64,000 nucleotides of DNA from Calamus simplicifolius. Its lineage: Eukaryota > Streptophyta > Magnoliopsida > Arecales > Arecaceae. Below are positions 40,561-52,500 of the stretch, piece by piece. The translations under genes were made by a program, and so were the position numbers. The notes under the pieces are model-generated. The model was not told the origin of the DNA. It searched no databases and saw only the letters and a program-made list of their open reading frames with translations. Location of the stretch: NCBI GenBank assembly GCA_900491605.1, contig UESW01003835.1:1557937-1621936 (forward strand), given 5' to 3'. The stretch's first letter is position 1; every line of letters begins with the position of its first letter.

Positions 40561-43500
40561 GAGTTATACTATAATTTTCTCTTGGAGAGCCAAGAATTGA
40601 TCTTACCGTTTCCTTTTACTGAAACCATGTTTTTGTCAACAGGTCACTAAGGCATCATACAAGTAAAAGAAAATCAATCACAAAATGCCACATTGAATCA
40701 AATAATAAATTTATATAGTGCATAAATTTTGATTGACTACAAAACTACTTCCTATAACCACTGTAAGCCTAACTTCATCATATCAATTCGATTATATATT
40801 ATCATACTTGAACTTTTCTTGAAAGAGAGGGGACAGCTTTAAGGAAATAAAAAGACTTTTCAGTACCCCTCACTATTACTAAGAGGACTTTTAAAATTTT
40901 AGGGGGCCAAAGCCCCCCCACCAATGCACATGCCTTCACCCTTGATCTTTGTAGTTTGTTGGTTGTTGTTTGGTGCTTATATTTTATACCCCATTATTTG
41001 GATAATCTTGAGGCCATTATGAATAATACTGCTAGGTTAAAAGGTGTATAGACAAGATTTGCATGTCATGATTGGTGCACTGCATGTCTCATGATTAACA
41101 CCCCTGCTGGATCTCATCTTCATTTATAGAGCATCTTTAAGATATCAGCGGAGGGAGATGCACTACAGATAGTATATGCAATTTGTTCAAAACTAGAGGA
41201 CGATGAAACACTATTGCAGATTATAGTAATTTTATTTGGAATTAGAAATTCTCTCATGACATATTGTAGCGCATGCTCGTGATGCCTTGACATGTTCTTG
41301 CTTGAGGTTGTTCAAACTGATTGACGGTTAATGTGTTCAAAATCAAATTTCTTTATCCACCACTAACAAAGATCACAGTAAATTGATGCACAGATAAAGC
41401 ATAGCAGATTGGGCAATGATGAATGATTACGCTACATAGTACAGATCTTTCTATTTTTAAAGGACATCAATAAAATTGATCTCATTTGTGGATATGGAGC
41501 ACTTGACTTATAAAATAGAAAGCTCTCATAAATCCTCAAGCTCAGAATAATTATAACCAATTGATGGTATTAAATAGAACAAAGTTTGGAGACCTGTAAA
41601 TAAGGCCAAGAAGATAGTGGCCTGCTGCCCCATTTGGAACCTGCTTAGAGGAAGGAACCAGCAATAAGAGTCATTCCCTCGCACATGTTGATATAAAGCT
41701 AGATATTATGAAAACCAAAGAAGTGATTAAATCAAGTGAAAATGAAACAAATAAACCACCAAGAGCAATTGCATGATTTAGTCCCTCTAGTCTTCAATTA
41801 AACAGTTGGGACACAAACATGTGGAACATACATTGTAAACTTGTAATCACAAAGCACAAAATACTTCAACAGGAAGTCTTAGAGTATAATTGTTGGATTG
41901 CTACTTTTCAAATGTGAAATTAGTGAGCATTATTGATTTAAAATCTGGTTCAGCCAAAATGAAATTTAGCAGCACTATAATTGGGTGATTCTCAATCATA
42001 ACAATCTTCAGCATTATTTAACAATCTTCTTTTTGACTCTCTTTTAGATATATAGTCAAAGTTTCAAAAAATTAATGAGAGAATCAACACAAGAGTAGTC
42101 TACACTAAGGCATTGTGGTACAAATTGCTAGTAAAAGACAGAGCCTTCTGGCTACTTAGCAAAATAGTCTACACTAAGGCATTGTGGTACAAATTGCTAG
42201 TAAAAGCCAGAGCCTTCCGGCTTCTTAGCAAAATAGTCTACACTGCAGTTGTAATAAAGTGGGTAAAAGAGGCTCAACACTCCTGTTAGCATCCCTAACA
42301 TAATCAGAGCTGTAACTTATGCTCCCAAGGAGGTCATCCTCCATCAGTCCAAGCAATAGGCTTGAATAGTTTATCTTCCAATGTTATCTACGTGATGGAA
42401 GCTTGATTATTCTCTTCCAAGAGTTCCAAGCTTCGCTAGACTTGGATGCTACTTAAGCATTTGAAGAAATAACATTTCTACAATCTTCATTATGCCGTGT
42501 TACTTTGAGCCTCAGAAATTCAATCTAATTTCCACAGCTAAAACCTAGGTAGCTAGAATTTTAAACCTAGGGTAAAGCACCTGCTTCAAAACCTTTGAGA
42601 AATCTTTTTCTTGCATCCCCATCTAAGTACAACCTTACTCTACATGATTTTGAGAATAGCACTTCAATACCCCTGAACTTGAATCAGTTCTCTCACGTAA
42701 CCTAGACAGTTTAACTAAGCTAAAAGGATTTCTCCAGTCAAATATGATATTTTTCTTATCTACTGTTGCAGTATTGCCATTCTAGTTTCAGTTCATTGCA
42801 TGGAATAAGGCCCAATCTGTGTTCCATTCAATAAATTAGAACTGGCTTTGTTTCCTTACATGTTCTTCAACTCATGCATACCGAAATGATCCATATGCTC
42901 ATTGCTGCATGCTGTGTTATTTTATATGTTTAAGTTCATGTGAAATACTAGACAACTGTGGATTCAGATGCATTTCTGTCTGTATTATTTGGAAAATGTG
43001 TAGGATGACAAGTGAATGGGCAATAAACCATTATGACCTAAAACAAATTCAATCATCCATATGAAGGAGAATTCCATACCTCTGCATTAGGCTCATTGGC
43101 TGGACACAATGCAGCTTCAGCTTCACGAAAAAGATTCATATGAAAGCATGATACTGCAAACAAGTAGCGGGACTGAGGCATTTTTGCCCCTTCATAAGAC
43201 CAAAAAACAGAATGAGATCCTAAAACAAGCATAACTTCCAACGGCAAGCAGAACTTCAAGAAACAAGCTAGAGAAGAATTAAATTGTCATGAAAAAGACC
43301 ATTCACATCATCTGATATGCTCATAGGAGGAATACAGATATGTACTAAAGTTGCTATCACAAGTTGCACAAAGGATTTGCCACCAGTGCCACAGACCCAA
43401 TACCCATATGATTTGATCACAACACCATTCTCTCCCATGTTACCGCATAATGGTCAGAAGCATGCATATATTGCAATTGATCAAGCTACATGGGTTCACA

Positions 43501-46500
43501 GACCATATTTCCTGACCATGAACCACCATTCACATGAACGAAACACCAATAATTAAATTATTTATTCGATTGGTGTATTATCAAATATCTTAATAACTAA
43601 CATGAGTTCAAGACGATATGACATGTTACCTTTCAAAATGTTGTGTGCGGAATAAGCCTGGTTGTTTCGCAAATAACAAGTTGCCAGCAGTTGCCAATTG
43701 AGCTGCATTCAAAAGCTTCTTTGCAAGAATCAGTACAGACCCTCCAGCCAAAAGCTCAATAACTCCTAATGAATTAGCCAAGTAAAAAACCCTCACTTGA
43801 AGTGATAACTCATATTGACATCAGTTCAAATTACAAAATTCCAGCAATTTCCAAAGAAAACCAAAACAATTATAACCCCAAGAAACTTGAACCCATCAAA
43901 CAAACGCCAAGAACTATTCAATTTTGAAATAAAAAAAAATCTCTTTTCTTTCTCACCAAAATGTTCACATTTCTTCAAGAACCATAATTTTCTAGCATAA
44001 AAAATGAAAGAGTTGTGCCCTAAAAGCCAATCGCAATTTATATTGTGATAGGGTTTCTTTTATTCTTTCAAATCATGTACATGATATTTTTCTTATAAAT
44101 AAAAGGCATTATGTTTCATTATTCGCTGCTTCTTATAATTATGATGAACCCCATAGATTAGGGCAATGTTTTAGGGCTATGATGAGATCATGCTAGTGAG
44201 ACCTAAAATCCTAAAACCCTAATCTAAAATATTCTCAATCGATGGTACATTGAGTCGGGGATTAATACTATCAGAAAGACTGACACATTTAAGTATGCTC
44301 GATGCAGAGGGTGATTGATCTTACAATCACTTGTGTGAGACACTAATATAAAGATGTAGGTGCTCATTAGAGGAATGAGTTCACTGAATTGACCTACCAA
44401 GAGAACATCTTATGGATGCTTACTTATTTGTCTAAAGATGATTCTCTAAGTGGGAGTTGTGCAAGTGATCCTTAGACCTAAGATCATCATAATATCTTGT
44501 GCATATAAATTCATGTTTTGGTTTACACTCATTCACGACATTAAGTTGTGTACGAAGCATTCTGAATGTGGTGGATTGTGTACGAAGATTGTAAGTAGAT
44601 CAACAAGGAATCAATTACTTTAGTAAGAGAAGCCTACATCCTACTTGCTCTAATCTTATGATGATTCAGGAAGTTTTGATCAAAGCAAAATGAAAAATTA
44701 GAAAGAGTTTCTAATCTTTCATTAATTGAATTATCATTAGAAGATTAAGAGAGATATGACAAGTAATTGAGTTTGACATTGATCCCTACTCATATATTTA
44801 TTCAGGGTGCAGTACGAATAAAGGATTGAATTGCATGATAACTTACCACTGAAGGGTACATTTGGTATATCCACCAAATTTCATATCTTCCGGATAGACA
44901 TGATACGTTGCTAGATGTCAATCTTGTCTTATAGGTTTGATTAGATTAAAGAGTTTGATTTGATCAACAATTAGAAAGGATTCTAATTGTCAAGTTCGAG
45001 ATCACATTGATTGGACCTATAAGGATTAGAAATGTTCTAATCATGATAGGTCAACTTGCACCCATACTACTGCTGGCTAAATGTAGAATCCAATGGGTCA
45101 TATACAAAGGAACTGATCAAGGGTCTAATTGGATTAGATCATGTTTGCAGGATAGACATGCTAGCACGTGTTGCAAATCCTAGCTCCTGATTCGAATTGG
45201 ATTTGAATCTTATTCTTGTATTAGGTTAATCTAATATGATTAGATCATGACCTAATGTGGGTTGGCCAAGAGTTAGAACCCAATTGGCTTTATTTGGACC
45301 ATTGGATGGATCTTTGGATAATGGATCTGGACCGTTCGTCAGTGGCTTGATTTGGACCATTAGATGGTGGTGTCTTAATCTGAACCATTGAATGATGTCT
45401 TAATCTAGACCATTAGATGATGTCTTAATCTGAACCACGGATGGTGTCTTATTTTGGACATTATCATAAAATAAGTATGGAAGGTTATCAACATGAGAAC
45501 GGCATATCGGATAAGTCTTTTGAGCGGATATGCCTTTCCCCTCTCTTCGTAGCGCCTCATCATGATGAGGCGCTATACTTAGGACACGCCTCATCATGAT
45601 GAAGCGAGATGAGGCGTGTGGATGGGATGCATCCGCATCCCCCCGCCTCTTATAAATAAGATAGGAATGCCATTCATGATGTATAGAATCCATCCGAAGA
45701 AAAATTAACTCTTCTCTTTTATTTCTCTTATAGGTCTTGTCTAAACCAAGACAAGGTCTTCTTCAGGATAAGAGGTTGCCTTATCCTGAACTAAGACAAC
45801 GAGGTCTTTTTAGGACAAGAGGCTATCTTGTCCTAAACCAAGACAAGGTCTATTCAGGACAAGAGGCTTTGAAGAATTTTGTAAGAGAAAGAAAATTAGA
45901 AGGGAAAGAAAGCAAGCCAATCAAATCCTTTAGATGGATTAAAGAATCAAGGATCAAAGTTTTGAAGGAGCCAGAGTCTTGAACCCAGTTCCTGTGTGGA
46001 TCAACGTTGAAGGGTGAACACTTGGGCACCTTGTGGATATTCCAACATATTGGATTTAGCGTTGCAGGTATTCTTCTTATCCCACATTTACTATTTATTC
46101 ATTTGATTGTTACCATTAAGAAGATCTTGGCTATTAAGGGTTTATGCAAATATATTTCATTGAGAAATTTATAAAATCTACACGCTTCCGCTGCGCTGTC
46201 AGGTGTGCATGGAAAACCCAACAGTGGTATCAGAGCCATCCTTAAATGGTGCAATCAATGATCATGCATGTTGTAGGATCCAAAAATGCTATGTGATAGC
46301 AATATTAGATATGATCAAGCATGTTCATATCCTTGATATGTTAGCTTCTTGCATAAGAAATGTAAAGTATATGGAATGCTATAAGAGACCAGAAAGCTCT
46401 CGCATAAAATTATATTAAGTCGTAGTGTTAAAAATACTTTGAGCTGACCCATTTTAGAACAATTGACTGAGTTGGTGTCTAGGAAAGCACTCAAGGTGGT

Positions 46501-49500
46501 TACTTAATTAGGACCTTACTCTCTCAGTAAGGGAAGCCTCCCACCTACTTACCTGACCAACTATTTGATTGTCCTATACGGATAAGCTTAATGTTGATAA
46601 AACATTACTCTCAGCCTTCCTTCATGCCTAGACATTATTTTGTCAAGATCCATGCTAGTTTATTGTGTACCCACAAGACTAGTTATGGGGACTAATATAA
46701 AATTGTCTTGGCATAAAGATGCTTACAGCATATTTTAATATGTAGCTTTATTGTGTACCCACAAGGACAGCATTATTCAAATATGATTGTACGGAAATGA
46801 TGGGTGTGACTTAACTAAAGCATTATAGTTTGTTATGTACCCATAAGGCTATATGAATGTTTTAGAGGACAAGATAAAGTTGAGAATTGCATGAGATGCA
46901 ATTGGAAAGAGTTTCCTATCTTTGAACTCATAAAGGTTTGTTGTGTACCCATAAGGCTTTTATGAGGAATTAGGATCTCAACCCCACTAAGAAAAATTAG
47001 TATGTTTCTCGTTTATCATAGGAGAAGGCTATGATAAGTCAATAAAATAGTGGGAGTAACAATTAGATAAAAGTCCTTGTCTAATTGTATACATATCATC
47101 ATGATTGGTCTACTTATGTTAGTTTTATTTTTTGTTTATGTAGAATTAAATCTGTATTAGATGGCTTCTTCACTATCACTGAGAGGCATTTTAGATGTCA
47201 ACAAGTTGACCGGCCCAAATTATGTAGACTGGTTAAGAAATCTCAAGATTTATAAGAGTTTTCTTGCAACTGTGAAGCCTGATGCAAGAGTTGCATCAAA
47301 AGTGTTTATGTTACATACCAACTTGTCATTAAGTTCTTCAAATTCTAATTCTTGGGTATTGGATACCGGTTGTGGTTCTCATATATACAAGTCATTGTAT
47401 GGACTACAGAAAATTAGAAGTTTGAAGAAAGGTGACTTCGAGCTATTCGGCGCTGGAGGAGAATCCCTTCAGGCAGAAGCTGTTGGAACCTATATCTTGG
47501 AGTTGCCATCCGGCAAGCTCCTGGAACTAGAAGACTGTTACTATATGCTAAAAATCATTAGAAATGTAATTTCTATTCCTTTGTTATTAAAGAAAGGTTT
47601 TGAAATTAATGGAAAGAGCAATGGTTGCTCTATTTCTTTTTCTAATGAATTCTATTGCAAAGGCATTATGGAAAATGGTTTTCTAGTTTTATGTCTTAAT
47701 GACAATGTTTCATTATGGTGAAAGTAATAAAAGAAGAGAGAGGATGTTAATAATACTTTCTTTGGCATTGCCGACTTGGTCATATTAGTGAGTCAAGATT
47801 ACACAAGTTATACAAAGAAGAGTTCTTTGATCCTTATGATTTTGAATCATTAGAAACTTGTGAATCTTGTCTTGTGGGTAAAATGACCAAATCTCCATTC
47901 TTAGAACATAGAGAAAGGTCAAATAAGTTGTTAGGACTTGTGCATACAGATGTGAGTGGTCCTATGACAACTCTAGCTAGAGGTGGATACTATTACTTCA
48001 TCACATTCACTGATGATTTATCAAGGTATGGACATGTGTACCTTTTGAAACATAAGTCAGAAGCTTTTGATAAATTTAAAGAGTATCAAAGTATGGTTAA
48101 AAAAAAACTGGGAAGTGTATTAAAATCCTTCGATCTGATCGAGGAGAATATCTTTCTAGTGAGTTTTTAGACTATCTTAAAGAAAAGGGTATTTTCTCTG
48201 AATGGACATCTCCATATACACCACAATTAAATGGTGTAGCAGAAAGGAGAAATCATACTCTATTAGATATGGTACAGTCCATGATGTGCTTTATAGATCT
48301 TTCTATTTCTTTCTAGGGATTTGTCCTAAACTGCTGCATATATTTTGAACATGGTACCTTCTAAGTCTGTATCAAGCACTCCATATGAGATATGAAGAGG
48401 AAAAAGCCAAATATTAAGTATCATAAGATATGGGGTTGTCAAGCTTATGTTAAAAAAAAAATTGGACAAAAGCTAAGTGCTAGATCAGATAGATGCATAT
48501 TTGTAGGTTATCCTAAAAACAATATAGGATATATCTTCTATAATCCTACTGAACACAAAATTTTGTTAGTAGGCATGCTGTTTTATGGAGAAAGAATTTT
48601 TCCTTAAAAAGGTAAGGATTGAAAAAATGAACTTAAAGAAGTTCATGACCTACAAATTGAGACAAATAATATTCCTCAACTAGATGTACCTATGAATAAG
48701 GTACAACCACAACACACATCTCCTCTCCGAAGGTCAGATAGAGTACGAAGAGTACCGGAGAGATATGGGTTTAACATAGAGAATGATGAAGCCCACATCA
48801 TTGAGAACGATGATCCATTGACCTATTCGGAGGCCGTCATGGTAGGGACTCTGACCAATGGCTGAAGGCATGAAATCCAAAATAAATTTATGTATACCAA
48901 CCAAGTGTGGACTTTGATTGATGCACCTAGGGTGTAACCCCTATAGGTTGCAAATGGGTATATAAGAGGAAGATTGGAGATGATGGCCAAGTAAATACAT
49001 ACAAGGCCAGGCTAGTGGCAAAAGGTTTCAGACAAAACAAGGAATTGACTATGATGAAACTTTTTCGCCAGTAGTTATGCTCAAGTCTATTCGGATTATA
49101 CTTGCAATAGTTGCATATTATGATTATGAAATCTGGCAGATGAATGTCAAAACTGCATTCCTTAATTGCCATCTTAAGGAAGAGGTTTATATGACTCAGC
49201 CAGAAGGATTTGTCTCAAGTGGAAGAACAAATCAAGTATGCAAGCTTAAGAAATCCATTTATGGATTAAAGCAAGCGTCGAGGAGTTGGAACATCCATTT
49301 TGATATGACAGTCAAAGAGTTTGGCTTTATTAAAAATATGGATGAACCTTGTGTGTATAAGAAGACAAGTGGGAGTGCTATTGTCTTCTTAGTATATGTA
49401 GATGACATACTTCTCATTCCAAATGATGTTCCAATGTTGCAATTGGTCAAGACTTAACTATCAAAAAGTTTTCCATGAAAGACTTGGGTGAAGCATCCTA

Positions 49501-52500
49501 TATACTGGGTATAAAGATCTATAGGGATAGATCTAAAAGGATGCTAGGCTTATTCCAGTCAAGGTACATAGATAAAGTACTGAAAAGATTTAGCATGAAT
49601 GAGAGTAAAAGAGGTTACTTACCTATAGGTCATGGCATACATCTTTCTAAGAAGATAGATGTCTCCTGAAGAAAGGAATAGAATAAATTTTATTCCATAT
49701 GCATCGGCAATAGGATCGATAATGTATGCTATGCTATGTACTAGGCCTGACGTTGCTTATGCCTTGGGCATAACAAGTAGGTTTCAAGCTGATCTAGGGG
49801 AGGATCATTGAAAACCAGTGAAAAGCCATTCTTAAATACTTGAGAAGGACCAAAAATGTTTTCTTAGTATATGGAGGATCATAATTAAAACTAGAAGGTT
49901 ATTCGAATTCTAGTTTTCAGCCAGATCCAGATGATAGCAAGTCCATTTCAGGATATGTCTTTACTCTAAATGGTGGAGCAGTGAGCTGGAAGAGTAATTT
50001 CATTTAAAAAATGCTTGAGCAGCTCAAAATTGTCACTCAGAAGTGATTCAGCTGTAGCGATGTATTCTCATTGCTTCCTTTGAATTGGTAGCGTGAAGTG
50101 TGACATTTAGTGAAGCAAAGTGAATGGTGAGTAATATTTTTGAGCAATCTAACCCTAAGTATCTTTAAATTCCCAACCATGCGTTACCTTTGTCCAAAAA
50201 ATAATTCTTTTGCCATGTTGTCTCATGTTATGACTTAACTATATATAATTAACTCATTTATTGGCTCATGGTATATAAGTTATCCACATGATCATGGTTC
50301 TTACTTTGTTATTGATTGCTACCAACTACAAGTGAAGTAGCAAACTATAGCTGACTTAGTTACTGAGGCAGAGTACATTGCTGTAAGTGAAGCAGCTAAG
50401 AAAGCTGTCTGGATGAAGAAGTTTATCACAGAGTTGGGTGTGTTCCTGAGATTGCTGAACCAGTACCAGTTTATTGTGAAAAACTGAAGCTGTTGCACAA
50501 GCAAAGGAACCAAGGTCTCATCATAAATCCAAGCACATTCTCAGACGCTTCCACCTCATTCGTAAAATTGTCGAAAGAAAAGACATCAAGATTGAACAAG
50601 TAAATACAAAAACAACCTAGTAGACCCATTCACTAAAGCTCTACCTCAACAGCAGTTTGATCGCCACCTTGATTGTATGGGGTTAAAGTATAAGAGCGAT
50701 TGGCTTTAGTGCAAGTGGAAGAATGAAAGAGTTATGCCCTAAAAGCGAATTGCAATTTATATTGTGATAGGGTTTCTTTTATTCTTTCAAATCATGTACA
50801 TGATATTTTGTTTATAAATAAAAGGCATTATGTTTCATCATTCGCTGCTTCTTATAATTATGATGAACCTCATAGATTAGGGCAATGGTTTTAGGACTAT
50901 GATGAGATCATGTCAGTGAGACCTAAAATCCTAAAATCCTAATCTAAAACATTCTCAATCGATGGTACATTGAGTCGAAGATCAATACTACAAAAAAGAC
51001 TGACATCATATGTATGCTCGATGCATAGGGTAATTGATCTCACAATCACTTATGTGAGACACTAATACAAAGATATGGGTGCTCATTAGAGGAATGAGTT
51101 CACTGAATTGACCTACCAAGAGAACATCTTATGGATGCTTACTTATTTGTCAAAAGATGATTCTCTAAGTGGGAATTGTGAAAGTGATCCTTAGACCTGA
51201 GATCACCATAGTATCTTGTGCATATAAATCCATGTTTTAGTTTACACTCATTCACGACATTAAGTTGTGTACGAAGCATTTTGAATGTGGTGGATTGTGG
51301 ATGAAAATTGTGAGTAGATCAATAAGGAATCGATCACTTCTAGTAAGAGAAGCCTACATCCTACTTGCTCTAATCTTATGATGATTCAGGAAGTCTTTGA
51401 TCAAAGCAGAATAAAAAATTAGAAAAGTTTATAATCTTTCATTAATTGAATTATCATTAGAAGATTAAGAGATACATGAATAAGTAATTGAGTTTGACAT
51501 TGATCCATACTCATACATTTATTCGGGATGCAGTACGATTGAAGGATTGTATTGCATGGTAACTTATCACTGAAGGGTATATTTGGTATATCCACCAAAT
51601 TCAATATCTTCCGGGTAGACATGATACGTTACTAGATGTCAATCTTGTCTTGTAGGTTTGATTAGATTAAGAGTTTGATTTGATCAACAATTAGAAATGG
51701 TTCTAATTGTCAAGTTCGGGATCGCATTAATTGGACCTATAAGGATTAGAAATGTTCTAATCATTATAGGTCAACTTGCACCCACACCTACTACTGGCTA
51801 AATATGGAACCCAATGGGTCACACACAAAGGAACTGATCAAGGGTCTAATTGGATTAGATTATATTTGCAGGATAGACATACTAGCACGTGTTGCAAACC
51901 CTAGCTCCTGATTTGAATTGAATTCGAATCTTATTTTTGTATTAGGTTAATCTAATATGATTAAATCATGACCCAATGTGGGTTGGACAAGAGTTGGACT
52001 CCAATTGGCTTTATTTGGACCATTGGATGGCTTTTTGGATGATGGATCTGAATCATTGGTCAATGGCTCGATTTGGACCATTGGATGGTGGTGTCTTAAT
52101 CTGAGCCATTGAATAATGTCTTAATTTATACCATTAGATGATGTCTTAACCTGCACCATTAGATGGTATCTTCTTTTGGACATTATCATAAAATAAGTAT
52201 GGAAGGTTATCAACGTGAAAAGTGGATAAAGCTTATAGGATAAGTCTTTTGAGTGGATATCTCTTTGTAGAGCCTCATCATGATGAGGTGCTATCCTTAG
52301 GATGTGCCTCATCATGATGAGGCGGGATGAGGCATGTGGATGGGATGCGGATGCATCCCTCCACCTCTTATAAATAGGAGTACCTCCCGTGATTCATGAT
52401 GTATAGAATCCATCCGAAGGAAAATCAACTCTTATTTCTCTCTTATTTCTCTTATAGGTCTTATCCTGGACCAAGACAAGGATGTCTTCTTCATAAGATG

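Larger units (their letters stand above)
39763..43079. other. CDC27 introns 3-4 without other genes
   Basis: Apart from exon 4 (41594-41640, encoding VPNGAAGHYLLGLIYR), this is AT-rich intron. It contains a 31-nt poly-G tract at 40529-40559 and a 69-bp tandem duplication at 42097-42234. I saw no coding remnants of a transposon here. Confidence 0.6.
44005..46223 (+). repeat. copia 5' LTR (~2.2 kb)
   Basis: Starts TGAAAGAGTTGTGCCC and ends ...ATGGAAAACCCAACA just before the primer-binding site. Its length is large for copia elements, whose LTRs are commonly a few hundred bases. It contains short repeats of the ATGATGTCTTAATCTGAACC type (45360-45450), a perfect 24-bp palindrome (45551-45574), a TATA box, and leader repeats built on CCAAGACAAGG (45735-45870). 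Confidence 0.93.
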
